Of a stretch of DNA of 64,000 nucleotides, positions 12,401 to 26,228 are shown one piece after another (position 1 is the stretch's first letter; the number at the start of each line of letters is the position of its first letter). The notes beneath the pieces were generated by a model, which saw only the letters and a program-made list of their open reading frames with translations, did not search any database and was not told the origin of the DNA. The stretch covers positions 620,001 through 684,000 of the forward strand of contig JBLDXI010000012.1 in NCBI GenBank assembly GCA_047495785.1, given 5' to 3'. The translations under genes and the position numbers were made by a program. The stretch comes from Lepidodermella squamata (Eukaryota; Gastrotricha).

Positions 12401-15400
12401 AAACAGACTCTTTCTTGTGACGATTGCGAATCTGCTCAACCTCCAATAGACTGGTCAAAATGTCGACTAATGCGCCGAGACCAGTGCCACGAGTGAGAGA
12501 AACGGAATGGAGACCGTTCGACATGCCACCGGGTAGAAACCCGCCTAGACTAGAGTATATCGCAGCGATTTCAGATTCAGTCAAGGTTTTAATCTCCGAA
12601 TCGATCAGCTTGAAAATCCGCCTTAGACCACCTTTAATGGTCATGTATAGCCGCCATTGGTGATTAGCAATCATTTTCTTGTACAGGGCGACAAAATGAT
12701 CGCAGACCGACTCGGAATATACGACATCTTCAAGGCACGGAGTCAAAAAGGCAATGATATGACAACGACGCAGATGGACAGGCGCTATTGCCACCATAGC
12801 CTCGATGACGGAACACACCAGTTGCCGAACACCGGCCGAGTAAGGGCAGAACAGGGCTGCCTTCACCCAGGGAGATAGCAGCGGCATCGATCCGACTTGT
12901 TCGAGTTTCAAATTCAGTAACGGGCACATTCTACGCCTGACTATTGTCATTCGCCATTGGGCGGCGTATTTTTCCATCAAGTATTTATTGCGAGCAGAGC
13001 CGCGGTTTCGAAGCGACAACGCACGTTTGACGGATTCTTGCCAAGCAGCGCTTGATTTGCCGACCACGCTGACAGCTGATTGCTGAGCTTGACGCCACTT
13101 CGCGAACGAAACGCGCGGGTCGGATGATAACCAGGCTATAACGTCAACGACAAATCCTTCAGCAACGTTCAAACTCGCGGCATTTGCGGCTCTCAGGTCG
13201 GCTTGTTGCTGTTGTTGCTGGTTCTGTTGCTGCTGTTGTTGTTGGCGGCGAGAGGAAGACGAAGACGAAATCGGGATTTTGCTCGCACTTCCCGACCTTT
13301 CCGCCTCCAACGCAGCTGGTTTCAGCATTTCTTGGAACATCTCCAAAATCGGACCGAGAAGCGCCTCCCATATGAAAGGACTCAAAATAGGGCGCTGGGT
13401 GCCTTCGACAAAAAGTTGAACTGACGTCCTGAAATACGTCTCCCAAGATGGGTCATTCCTTAGAGCAGATGAGGCCAGCATTTGAACTGACGACCGGATG
13501 AAAGGGACGTCATCTGGAGGGGCGCCTTTTGATAGCCACGATGTAGCTTCAGCAGATATTGCGTTCGCAAGCCCTCGAGCTGCATCTGGGTACAAAGCGG
13601 TAAGAACACTCAAAATGGCTCGAGCATCAGCTCGTATCCTATTGCTTGTCGATGTGGCTGATAGGTCAAGCAGTAATGGAACCAAAGTGTGGACGTGTTC
13701 ACTAAGCAGTTTACGACCCGGTTCGCTGAGGGCAAACGCTCGAAGTAACGTCAAACAGTGCATCACAGTGGAAGTAAGACAGGTGAAGCAGAGATTCGCT
13801 GGTAACTGCCCGCTAACAGAAGAATGCCGGGGCGTGCCGTTATTCAGCGGCGAAGTCGGGTTTTGAGGGTTAGGCATAACTACCATGGTGTTATTTCGTC
13901 GAGCTTCATAACCCAACAACTCCATGCGACATGCCCGTAATCGTTCGGCGAGACGACTCAACTCGCCAGCCGAATGTCGACAGTCATGCGCGTAACGAGT
14001 TACCAACTGCTGAATGACAGGGTTCACCTGAGCCGAGCTGTCCGCGCCTTCGTTCCCGGACCCTTGACTGTCGCCCGACTGTTTTGACAACTCCTCGCGA
14101 CCACCTAGGCGGTCAAGCAGAGTTATGACATTACCGCGATAGCCGTGAAGCTGTTGGTAATTTTGGTCAATTTTTTCCAGCAGTGAATCGACTACAGCCA
14201 GGGTTTTCTCGTAGTCTGCATCATTTTCAATCGGTTCTACCGAAGGGCTCGGCCGGCATGTGACAACGGTTTCGATCTTGACGTATTTCGAGTAGCCGCA
14301 GCTCGCACACATGAATGGATCACGCTCGTCATACAGCAAGTGAATAGCTCGACATTTGTGGCACTGAAAAACGTTTTCGCCGCAATTTGAACACACCCCA
14401 GACGACCCGGTGACGACATTGGAGCAACGCGGGCATTGAACGACCTCCTGCCCGCCGGGTCCGCCAACAGTCGTCGACTTATTTTCGTAAAATTCAGCGA
14501 TTTCAAACATCAAATTTCCTGCTGTGATTGGGACTAGGAAATCAACCCGGGCATCTGACTGCTGCCTGACCAATGATATGGTTTTAGCTCGTTGCCACAA
14601 AGCAGGGCGACCTAAAAAACAAGTTTTTAAATATTCGGCCTAACTATTTCTCTAGGCTGATCTTACCCTTCAAATCAACCAAAGGCACGGAAAATCGGTT
14701 ATTATAGTACAGGTTGATTGTTTTGATCATGCGATGCTTCTTAACATCAATAAATTTAAACGCAATCGAAGCGATTTGATGCGATCCGCCGGACAACTTG
14801 AATGTCTGCGTCGTTGAAGTGAACTTCGCATCAGATTTCAAAGACTGCAGCTTGACCTGGCCAAATGGCGTTTCTTGGAAATTGGCACATGATGAGCATT
14901 GCGCAGTTTCCAGGTAATAGCCGGCGTTTAGACCGCCGATTGCAGTCGCGAGACGAGAATAAATTCCTGCATTCGGATGCTGCTTAATGCCAACGTTAGC
15001 CTTGTCCAACGACGAAACAGTGAAATCCAACGAAGATTTCAGTAAATCGTTATTGCTAGAAAAGGGAAACAACTTTATTATCAGCAAGAAAATTATCATT
15101 GTATACCAACCTGTTATTATCTGACAATTGACGATCGGCCGTTTTCAACCCGACAAGGGAAAATCCGAACAAATCAACGATTTGAGCAGCCCGCATGCCA
15201 GATATAGAAAATTTCCGGAAAATCCCTTCCAGAAAAGTAAGCAGGAGTTTGAAATGAGCTGCTGAGCAATTTTTCGCGAGCGATAGAACGACATCATGAC
15301 CTAGCCATCGTACGGTTGAAGTGTTCGAGGCAAGAAGAACAACATGGAGAAAGTCACTCATGACATTCGGAGGCACTTGAGCCAAAATAACATTGGCGAT

Positions 15401-17029
15401 ATGTTTGCCAGTCGCGTCTTTCGGCTGTTGAAGCACGGTGTCTAGCAACTGAAGAAGCGATAGGCGAACTTCATCGGCTGGAACAGCGGAACACATTTGC
15501 AATATGTTGGCCATTAAATCGACTCGCCGAGAAAACAGGCGAGATAAGCTAGCCGGTCGACCCCCGGCGACATCGATACAATGTTTCAATTGTTCGCAAA
15601 CTTCGAGAAGTCGGTCATAAGGCAATGCTGAAGCTGCTTGTCTCGAGTCCGCGTTATTCGAGTTTTTCAACAAAAGAGAGCTAAGCCTATCCAGTGTCGA
15701 CTCCAATTCGTTCATATCTCGGAAGTTGCGATACTCATCGGGGCCGCCGAGAATTTGTTGCAAAACGCGACGTATCTGGCGATGAGCAGGAGCCAGAGAC
15801 TTCAAAGCCAGCAGACCACACAACGTCGAGGCCCACTCATCACTACGGAGTAACACAGAGGCCGAGGAAGCAACTTGGGTGGAGGGCGACGCGGCTTGCT
15901 TGTCGATAAACGGCTTCAAACGCGACAAGAAACGTAAAACTGAATCAATCAAAGCTAGATCGTAGTCTTTGAATAAATCAGTCACGCTTCCTGTTGAAAC
16001 CCCACTTTCGATGAAAGGATGAAGGTCATAACTGGTGACAGGAAGCATTCGGAGGTGGTCCACTGCTTTGGGTGCAGAAGGTTCGACGACCGAAACAGCA
16101 GATGCGTCCGACATTTTCCGAGCTTGGCGCTTCAAAAAATGTTCGTGAAGACAGAATAGAAAGGTTTGAAGGATTGCCGGTAAATAATTTTTTATTCCAG
16201 TGTACACCACTTCTCCAAGCGTGCTTTGCTGTGAAGCATATTTCTGGCCAGAATTAGTCAGATGGGCGAAAAGTGAGGCGAGTAACCGCGAAACTAGCAA
16301 CTGGTAGTCAGTAAGGCGAGTTGAGTTCGATGACCCTTCGCTTTTCGTGGAAAATGAAAGGCCAAGAGCTGACAGAGCGGCATTAACCGCCCGTGAAACA
16401 CTCATATCCTCCACAGCAGCATTTCTCAAAATTGAAAACAAGACTTTCAGAGTCGGAATACATCGAATGGCTGGACTAGATGAAAGATCCTTCAAGCTTT
16501 CGGTTATTCCATCGAGGAGAAGAACGGTCAATCGAGGCGAGAGCGTGTTATTCGATACCTCCTTAATCAAACCTGCGGGTAGGGAGAGTTTCTCCGGCGA
16601 CCGCATGTCATCGCTCTCACTTGCCGCGTCAGAAAATGAGCTCGGCGCGAAAAGAGATGAGGCGCCTTGGGGAATACTTGATCCGCCCTGTTGAGCCGCC
16701 GCACCGGGTGCCAAATTAGCCCAGGCAAATCGGGGCACAGGAGGAATCGGTGGTACTGAATCCTCATTTTGATTACCCGAATTGTTGTTCTGTTGAACGG
16801 CATCAACATTTCCAGGATCCATTGATAGAGCTAACGCTAGGCGAAACGCCTGCTCCTCGGTCAACTCTCCGCCCTCGGCCGCCATTCCGGCTAACAATTC
16901 AGCGAACGCCGGCACCTCAGGCGGGACATCTTCGCCGTCATTTGGCGGCAAGGTGGCATTATCGTCATCATCGTCCATCACATCATCGGCTCCTCCCCAC
17001 TCGTCCTCTTCATCGTCTTCCAAATCCAT
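9416..17029 (-). CDS. UBR4: UBR4 (Poe/BIG family) E3 ubiquitin ligase, C-terminal half
   Basis: Exons in transcript order are 17029-15111, 15055-14667, 14611-11057 and 10947-9416; all phases fit and give 2464 residues. The protein starts with an acidic stretch (MDLEDDEEDEWGG) and a UIM-like motif (EEQAFRLALALS, about residues 60-72). Blocks typical of UBR4 follow: INLYYNNR, then a cysteine-rich zinc-ribbon-like region (CPRCSNVV ... CSNCGENVFQCHKC, about 830-875), then GPLMRDIKNKICHDC and MRIIYRMRGLLGDATE. The E3 module has the hemi-RING CCICREGYKSSPN (about 2110) and a C-terminus SAP resembling the human end. A polyglutamine run lies near 13200-13245. The ATG has a strong AACCATGG context, with in-frame stops just upstream and an acceptor AG 22 bases before it. 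This half therefore reads as its own ORF although other animals encode UBR4 as one protein. Expected role: N-degron and orphan-protein ubiquitination with calmodulin and KCMF1. Confidence 0.95.
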
Positions 17030-17235
17030 GGTTTATCAATTTAAAAATCAACTAAAATTTAAAAAACAATGATAGTCATGGGACATCTAATTTCATTGCA
17101 GCATTGAATCGCCAATAATGTAACAGAAGTATAAGATTTTATCACACTGTAAATCAAAATCAAGACGAGAAGAGAGAAGATGATGAATATTTAGCCTTAG
17201 TTAGACAAGGAAGAACGACACTCGTAACAAACATT
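17030..17235 (-). other. Junction between the two UBR4 ORFs: stop, spacer, acceptor-like sites
   Basis: After the TGA of the N-terminal ORF there are 206 bases before the ATG of the C-terminal ORF. Read on the minus strand, a pyrimidine-rich tract leads to TTTACAG near 17130, and a second acceptor (AAATTTTAG) ends at 17052. The 22 bases between it and the ATG contain in-frame stops. I found no convincing donor before the TGA. The layout looks like an intercistronic spacer with a trans-splice acceptor. No perfect AATAAA is present; GATAAA occurs once. Confidence 0.6.
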
Positions 17236-20200
17236 TCATTCTGTGTGCATTTTTTCGATGCTTGAAGCAGTGGGTGAAGCGATCGCCTCAGCATGAGGAG
17301 TTGCCGCCCCGAGGCACTGGTTTAGAACCGATGCCCAGGGCGAGCTTGATCCGCTGAAATAGAACAAATCGAGGGCTTGCTGTGCAACAAAAGATTCGTC
17401 AATGTGAGGACTGCTGAGCAAACCGGCAAGCATTTTAGCCGATTGTGGCCTTGAAATGGCTTCGAGCAACAATAGTACAAGGTAAGGGGCGAAAGTGAGG
17501 CTGCGAGAAAGCTCCAGTTGAAAAATAGGTGTCGTCGACCAAGTCCAAGGCCGTTCGACGCTCAACTCATTGTAGCAATCCATCATTTGCTTCAAAATCT
17601 CAGGTGAGTTTTTCGCGTCGCTAAAGGCATCTTGGCTCGCTGTTAATGCCAAGAAAGAATGTAGCATGATCGAAAGTTCGAAATGAGAAACGTCGCGTTT
17701 TTTCAGGTCAATAGACGTGGCGGCGCTGTTCACAATATTTCGAACTTGTGAAATAGTGACACCAGAACTAGACAATAGCCACGATAATGTTGCGCGGAGG
17801 ATAGCGAGCGTTGAAGGCGTTTGCAGCAGTTTGCTAACAACTTTTTCATCCGGCATGTTACCACCAAGGCGTCGTAAAATACCGATACTGGACAACAACA
17901 CGAGTTGAGCAGAAGAACCGATGTAAATCGGAGGGAATAAACGATCACGGCGAGCAGCTGAGCCAGCTTCTTCAGCTTGCTTCGAGTTATTGGCAGCCAT
18001 CGACGTGAAAATGGGAGCCAATTGAGGCGGCGCATCAGCTTCCGGCTCGACCCATCCGAATTCGTCACGCGATTTCACGTATAATTGAACAGCATCCACA
18101 ATGGTAGTTCCAGACGAACTGGCGCCAAAGACGATCTGAAGCTTGTTTCGAGCGGCGATAGTTTCAGCGCGAGTCAGCGGGCAGTCGTACCAGCGGGATT
18201 GCGAGCAACTTATAGGAATAGTACGATCAAATAACCTATAATTCAGAATTGGTAACTCAATTGATCAGTTTCAAATTAAAAAATTACCTGATAAATTGGG
18301 GAACTTTGTCGGCCCGGTGACCACCAAGTTGGAATCGCACCCCAACTAACAATGTGCCGACTGTTCGATTTGTAACTGACAAGGTGAAAGAACCCGGATT
18401 AGCGATGTACAGACTGCTGGCTGACGGAGATAGCCGGGTTTTTAACTGCTCACGATTGTATACGTATAGCAGCTGCGAGCCACCAAATTCAACATTCGTC
18501 GCCGGCTGGCAGTGCTCGAAGAAGTCGACTGGAAATTTGACGACTGCGGTATTTGCCGCAGATGCATAGCTTCCAGGCCTATTCCCGGCATTCGACCGTT
18601 TCGGTACTGGCGGTGGAACGTCCTTATTGCCCGAAGACACCCTTTTCACCTGCGGCTTCTGTTCCTCAACAGGTTGCCTGGACTCAGATGATTCAGAAAA
18701 ATCCACCAGGTTTCCAACATCGGGCGCAATAGGAGACGAATAAGCCATCCAATGACCGATTTGACTTGGTTCAAGGCTGCATTTCAGCAGCTTTCCGTCA
18801 TTTGCGATACCGAAGACGCACATGTTCTTAGTACCGTTAGACTGTGGCGCTAAGAAGAAGTGGCAACACTTGACACCACAATGATTCAGCTGCTCGGAAA
18901 TCGCAATTGAAATTTCATCAGGTCGGACTGATATCGCTACGACATTTCCTGTGTCAGTAGTACCTAGAAGCAGACCAGGTACGAGAATATCAATGATATC
19001 CCCGCCGCACAAAACCCATTTTTCTCTATCATTCCGCGGCGAAATTACGATGACATTGTCAACGAAAAAGTCAACCGGCGTGTCCATTTTAAGCACAAAA
19101 TTCGGAAGAAGATACACGCCAGACTCGCACGTCAATGCCAAAAGTTGCAAGCGATGCGAATATGTGATTGACAGCCCACCATCACCGAGCGTCTCTGCGG
19201 CATTGCGCCACGCCGAAGGTAGCGATTTCTGCTCACCGCGAGCCAAAACAACGGAAGTGACGTAGAATGGCCCGGCGTGCGCCCCGAAGTCAGCGCTTAA
19301 CTTCTGAACGTAAATGTGGCCATTCGACCCTAGAATAAGAACGTATTGTTCATCGGCTGAGTAAACCGCAAACGCCATATCAGCAATTTTGCATGAGGGT
19401 AGCAGGAAGTGATATATCGGGCTCGTCACATCTGATGCAGTATCGAAAATTTTTATACAGTCGTTTACAACGACGCCGAGAATGGAAGACGACCCGGGCA
19501 ACCACCGGCAGCCGATGATGAAGGATTGCTGGCTTTCGAGTTGAACTTGAACGGCAAGTTGCTCACGAGGGACGAAAGACGAAGCTGATAGTAGCACAAC
19601 TTCAACGTCAGACGAGCCATAAACAGCTAGCAATGCGTCGTTCTCTCGATTTATTTCAACCCCAGCCAAACTGAAAGGCAAATTCAAACTGCCCAACTTG
19701 TGCGGTTGATATTTCCGTGGTTTTGTTGTTGACTTGTTGCTAACTGAAGCAGCGGCTAATGATAAATGATTGAGCCCGAATAGGTCGAGCCTATTTCTGG
19801 CTTGGATCACGGCGTAATACCCGAGACTTCCGTAAGGATTGCAAGCAACCAGCTTCAGCCTGATCTTGCCTGTTTCAACTAGCTGCTTCAATCTCGTTTT
19901 GTCAGTTTCAAAAACTTTGTGGCCGTCAAATTTGAAATCTGACGTCAACTCAATGTAACATTGATCTCCGAACAGCGACGAGCCAATTTGAACAGGCGGC
20001 GTCGATGTGGATAAACGGTTCAGCTCTGACTTGCAACGCTTCGACAAGCACAACGATTCAGATTGCAAATGCTCAATCAACGATGACATCATCAGGCAAA
20101 CTTCGCCTTGTAAATCTGTGTCTTCGATTATATCCACGATTTTTTGTACGGCGCTTTCATTCGAAATCACAAACGAATCTGTGAAGAGCGAGGACGATGC

Positions 20201-23200
20201 TGGAGTCAAGTTAGAGTTCGACTGTGACTGAGTTGATTTCGACGACGATCCGGCTTGTTGTCGCAAATCAACTGCTTGATTTTGAGGGGGCTGCGATGGT
20301 GTGGGAGGCAGCGGCCGACCCCGAGCGAGAACGCCTAAACGACCAAATCTAGCAGCGATCGTCGGTTGTTGCGATGATTGCTCTTGAACCTGTTGCGAGG
20401 ATTGGCTAGGCTGAGCTTGGTTTTGACTTTGATTTGCGCCACTAATGCGGCGATTCTTCGCAATACAGCTGTTGTCTTCTTTTGCGCCACAATCGCAGAA
20501 AAACGATGAAAACTTCGAGTACGCTAAATCGTGGTCTTTGTGGCATACTTTAGCGCAGACTGAACAAACGCCAAAGCCATCGGTCATCGAGCAAGAATGG
20601 CAGTGGTACCAATGCTGATTCATGAACGATTTTTGGCTTTGAGTGAAAGTGCACAATTTACTGTCGATATCTTCGTCCTCTTCTGTGTCGTCGCACTCGC
20701 CACCATCTTGACCCGCAGACAGGCTACTACCTGTTTGAGATTTCACACCATCGGAAGGAATAGAAGAGCCGAGGGGTGAAAAAAGTGATCGCATCAACTC
20801 CTCAGTAGCTGGACTGTCATTTTGAGGGTTAGGTAAGATTGAAGGAGCCGATTTTGACGCCGAAGCTAGAATACGGCATGTGTAGGCCAAAAGCGTGGCT
20901 GAAGTCGCGATAGCTGCGTCTTCTTTACCCTCCGAATCGCTTATAGATTTGCGACACGTCTCAAGGAAGTGTTTCATGAGACTGATTGTGCGAATGTGAC
21001 CTTCTCCCTCGGGAAGAGCTCTAGTCGTTAGGACGACAGCTGGGAAAATATGATCCGTGACCACTGTATAATCGCCAGCTTTCAATGCTTCGCCACAAAC
21101 TTTGAGTAAACAGTCCAAGATACAGATAAAAAGACTCGAGCCAACAGTCGAAGCAGCAGCAATTAGAGATTGGAGCAACTCTTCCAAACTGCTCTTCGAG
21201 CCATTTGTCGTTGATAATAGCGACATCAGCAGGAACATGACCGAGTTTTCGTTGCAAAGCGTTTGCAGGGTTGATACGACCCCCGTGAGTTCACGTTCAA
21301 ATTCACTTTTCGCAGAAGCTAGTACGACTTGACAAACGATATTGACAGCCATAGGTTGTAGATTGGCTTCATTACATGATAGCAACAGCCGGCCTAAGTT
21401 GCAAGCATCGCCCGATGAATGCGAGTAAGTTCGCTGCCAAATCAAAGCAGTCTGCTTTGTTGATGGCAGGAGACCGGTGATGCATTTCAATGCAGCTTGT
21501 TTCAGGGTGATTGATTTCGGGAGGCTGACAGCGCTACCAACGCCAGCTGTTTCGGAAATAGCGTAGAGCAATCGATGCGAAAACACAAGCAGATACTCGC
21601 CATTTGCAACGGTCCAGGCGTCTCCGAATACATCCGTCAGAATTTGAGTCAAGGCTCGTGCCGAAGTTCCGGCGACATTGCCACTCTGCAAGTAGGGCTG
21701 AGCTTCGTAGACCGCCGAGGCTAAAGTCGGCTCAGTCCCGGAATTCAGGGCGTCGGCTGTGATTGCTAAGGCATTGGCACTCAAAGCTGATTTCCATGAA
21801 CTCAAATTGGCTGTAATATTCAACAGCTCGTTGAACATGTCGACGACGCAGTACAGGTGACGCAAATAAGGATTCAGAATGAATTGCTTCAATTCAACGG
21901 AAGCTAGCAATGGCTGGAAAAAAGTACCACCAGCGGCTCGCGGGACTGAAGAGCGATTACCCGTGCCTGATCCACTACGAGCGCCAGCTTTCGTAATCAG
22001 CAGTTCGAAAACCTTAGATTTCGAACCCTGCGAGGTGCCGTCTTGGCCACTGAATTCTTCGTGAAATACTCCGAGGTGCAGACAAGCGTCGTTGACTTCG
22101 TGAGAACGTAATGCTCGAGATGCAGCGAATTTCACGAAGTATAACAGCCATTCGTAAATCTCAACAGCCGATGTGACAAAGGCAGAATAAGCTGGTAATT
22201 TGACCATTTCATTAGCTGATGATTCACTGAAATCTTTTGTTGTCGAAGTCAGTAACTGCGAAACGTTGCTAATCAGCAGCTGAATGCTGAGAAATTGAGA
22301 CAGCGACGGCAACGAATCAGGAATTTTGGCGTCAATGGCAAATGGCAAATAAGTTTGTTTGAACTCCAACGCAATCGCCTTCAAATAGGCAGACGACACG
22401 CTAAGCATATTCTCGAGCGTGAAAACCGAACGTAAATTGGCCCAGTTTGAAGCATCGGTCACAGATGCCTGCTTCTGCGGTGAAGCCGGAGCAGCGTTCA
22501 GTTTGACATAGGCATCCTCCATCCAAGCGTTGTAGTTCGAATAGTCTCGTAGATACATCGTAGCCATGGATGAGAAAAGCAGAACCAAAGGAGTTAGAGA
22601 CGAGCAAGTCTGATCAGTCAGCTTGTTTAATGCCGTTAGTTGGTCAGCAACAGCGCTCGGAGGTGGGAGGACAGGTAAAAGGTACCACAGTCCAAGCCAA
22701 GTGTTCCAAACAGATGAAGTCTTTAGGCCAACACTGTCAACCCCAATACCAGTCCCGAATCGATCTGGATCAGTCAGCTGCAACAAAGCTGCGTGAAATT
22801 CGTTGTAATTTTGCCCTGGTAATGCGCAAAATGCAGCTAAACCGAGGCGATCCAGTGCTGGGGGAGCTTTGATTTGATGTTCAAAGCAAAAAGTTTCATA
22901 GCACGCGTTTGTTTTAGAATTGCCATCGCTATAAGGTGACATAGTGACTGAGCTGCAGCTGTCGTCGATTGGGCCGCAAATAACGCGCTCCTTAAGAGAA
23001 CTTTCCGGGAGTTCGAAGACGAATCGGCAAATGACAAGATCGGTAAAAGATAACAGCAAAGCAAACTGCGGGTACTCAAATGAAGCCTTTGAACTGGTGA
23101 CCAGTTGGGTCAACGTAGAGCAAATTTTGGCTACGACAGTTCGCTTTTCAGTGAAGGGAAGCAGGTAGAAATAAAACAGCATGTCATTCGCCAGAGGAAC

Positions 23201-25544
23201 CGACAAAATAGCGGCGTTTTGATTAAAATTCTGCAGGTTCAACTGCGATATCGTGTTCAAGTATCCAGCCCAGAGGCCTTGAACGAATTGAGCCATCGAA
23301 TTCGAGTCATTAGATGACAAATGAAATACGAAGACGAAAACCAGACGCCGAACGAAGGCATCGACGTTTGCGAGCCAAAAGTCGGAATTTCCAACATTGT
23401 TGATGGTATTAAATAACTCCTGGCAATTCTCCACATTAATTATCGACTGCTGCACCAGCGATGTGAAAATATACTTCACGATATTCAGCAGAGATGCTTT
23501 CTGTCGCGTGATAGGCATCTCGCAAAGCTTGCGAAGAGAAACCGTTATCACTGATAACTCCCTTATACCCCATGCTTTTTCAAAGCTAGCACGAATCTGC
23601 GGGTTCATCTTTCGGATAGATGAAGAGATGGAAGCCCCTAATGATAAAACCATTATCCGAATGAATTTGACGGGGACTGCCAATTTATCCACTCCATCCG
23701 ATGACCAGGTCCAATATTCTGACGATGCTCCTTTCGTAACACGGATAACGTTAAGCAATCCATTGAAACTGATAGATGATGTTTTGAGCGGTGATTTAAA
23801 ATCACTCGGCACTGGCAACTGATCGTCCAAGGCAAACAAGTTGATTAGTGCCGTGCAAGGGTCATCCTGACTGGAAGATTTCGAGGTCTTTTTAGCTGGT
23901 GTACGATGCTCATGATCGCGATCGCCATCTTCATCGATGTAGGAAGCTTCAAAATCTGACATCCCAGTGTCTATAAAATATAAAAAAATGAAACCATGAT
24001 TGAGTTGTGGAACCTTTAATACCTCTATTTCGTCCACTACCATCACTCTCTGATATTTCATCGCCGTCATCAGCTGAGGACAAATCGTCCGAGAAAATCT
24101 AAACATAGATAGTAACGCATCGCTCAGCGAATTAATGTGTAATTATTACCGCGGAAGGATCTTCGATATGCCTTTGGAAAAGCTTCCAAGACACCGCCAC
24201 TCCTTTTGCTATCGCTTCTACACAGTCTGTATTTGATTGACTTCTTGAAGATAAGTATTCGATAGAGAAATCGAGTAGTTTCGCAAAATCGAGCAATAAT
24301 ATGAAGTATAGAGAATGTTGGACAATTCCACTTTTCTGCAGCACGTCATCGAAAAAAATGGTCAGCTTTGCCACAGTATTAACAATCAATTGTTCCGCCA
24401 AATCAGATGGCAGCTGAGAGAGCATTCGACTGAGGTAATTAATCCAAGACGACATGCATGCCCGGAAATAATTGTTGATAGCGAAACAAATAGATGGCAG
24501 TTCATTGATTGGGGCTTTGCATATGATGAGGCCGATGTCGAGTATAGCCATAAACTGATGAGATATTTTAGCATGATCGTGATTTGACATGTCACTGAAA
24601 AATGTCAGAAGAGGAATTTGAATCAGGCCTTTTCGTCCCAATAGAGGAGAGCCAAGCAAAGACAGCAACAGCTTTATTTCGGGCACGATATTTGGCCACT
24701 CTTTTCTTATATTAGATACCGAAGAGCCCGAAAACTCAGAGAGCGTCGTGGATGATGATACGAGCTCGGCCAAACTTTTAGGGACGCCTCGGGCAAAAAC
24801 GCAAGACATAATCATGCGTCTCATGTTATCTAAAGTTGAAATTAATTTAACAACTAATTTAGTTGACAACTCATCAAGCAACCAACCTTTACCAGAATCA
24901 TCAGACTTTGCTAGGTCTTTCGCGATACGGTCTTCAAGATTCGACATAAGAAAACCGGAGCGAACCCCAGCCTTTTCATTCGATTTGATAACATCTGCAA
25001 AGGATGAACCTTCGGTTTGACTCCTCTCTGTAATAATATGTCTGCATGCTTCGAACAGCTCAACAACAGCATCAGTACAGCATTGCTTCGAAGATTTCGG
25101 ATATGAGTGCAAATTTAGTAAGAGCGTCAAGCAATGGCAAAACAATTCCTGAGAAAATTAAAACAAAATAAAAGATTGAAAACGTACAGCAAAAATAGTG
25201 TTACCTTAACTTCGGCATTGTTCTGTGACAATTGACGCGAAATCAAGTCGCAAATTTTATCAACAAGCAGAAAGGTGACGGGAAACTTAGCATCCTCTTC
25301 GTCACAATGTGTTATTATCAGTGTAGATATGTAACAAACGGAGAATTTAACTTCGACTGATAACGCACTCTTATCAGCAGCATCAACTCTGGAAAAAAAA
25401 CATTATAAATCACCGATATACTATTAGAATCATAAATTACATTCCGACGGTATCGATCAAGAACTGTCGCCAAGCTGCGCCACTCAACTTGGATTTATCT
25501 TTGAGCATAGAGGAGCATAAATTCAGCCATGAAGAGTCTGACAT
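17236..25544 (-). CDS. UBR4: UBR4 (Poe/BIG family) E3 ubiquitin ligase, N-terminal half with UBR box
   Basis: Exons in transcript order are 25544-25441, 25388-25205, 25148-24150, 24098-24023, 23970-18288 and 18235-17236; phases agree at each junction and give 2681 residues. The UBR box lies at about residues 1560-1635 (near base 20600) and keeps LCTFTQSQKSFMNQHW, the Cys/His pattern and FFCDCGAKEDNSC, the type-1 N-degron pocket of this family. Before it lies a long helical-repeat-like region. After it comes a region with beta-propeller-like composition. The 76-base exon 4 encodes an acidic linker (SDDLSSADDGDEISESDG). Start: MSDSSWLNLC at 25544, 22 bases after an acceptor-like AG (CTAG), with no better upstream ATG. 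The reading ends in TGA at 17236. Together with the C-terminal half the length is about 5145, close to human UBR4 (about 5180 from memory), so little or nothing is missing. Confidence 0.93.
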
Positions 25545-26228
25545 CTTCAATTGCCGAAATAAATATCTAGATAATTGTTAAATGGTTATGTCGTCATTAG
25601 GTGACTTGAAGTTCGATTAGATGACGAATAAATTCAGGAAATCATCAAGGCCTTTAGCCTTTTAGAATACTCAAAGGGGAATTAGTCCTTAGTTCAAAAG
25701 CTGAACCACAGTCAAAAGGAAGCTGAGTGCTGAGTGAAGGACACCGTGTAAGTATGCAAACAACAAGTCAAAAATTAGTAACCAACTAATTTAGTAGTTT
25801 TGTCATGACCTAAGATGTCTCGATTTCCCGGAAAGCTGAAAATGGATACTACTTGATAGGCCCGTCTCGTTTTCCGAAAGACAACTAGCGACAAAAAGAG
25901 GGAGAGGTGGCATCTCATATCTGATTCCGGATTCCGGCCCCTCCTGACTTTTTTGTAAAATAAAAATGGGCTTTACGCAATTATGAGTGTGCATCAGCGA
26001 AGCACTCGTTTGATGCTCAAAAAAGAAGAGGCCCGAATCACCTGCAACGTCTCAACAAGTAAGGGGCGTTCCGACAGAGAGATTTTGGCAGTCGAAAAAA
26101 CCTAAAACCTACCGGCCCCAAAAATCACTCATAAAAATTTGTTCACCGATAAATAATTAAATTACTAAATTGTAGTTGTCAATTAATTTTCTTACAACAT
26201 ATAGAAATTATTTTTATTGCGTTCTTAG

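Noticed and set aside
13184-13424. Plus-strand Leu/Val-rich frames that look like a membrane protein
   Set aside because: They are the antisense of the polyglutamine stretch in UBR4.
17030-17239. An ordinary intron joining the two UBR4 ORFs
   Set aside because: No donor with a plausible GTRAGT-like sequence lies before the TGA in the right phase. Every acceptor upstream of the second ATG meets an in-frame stop. Kept open only as a refutation test.
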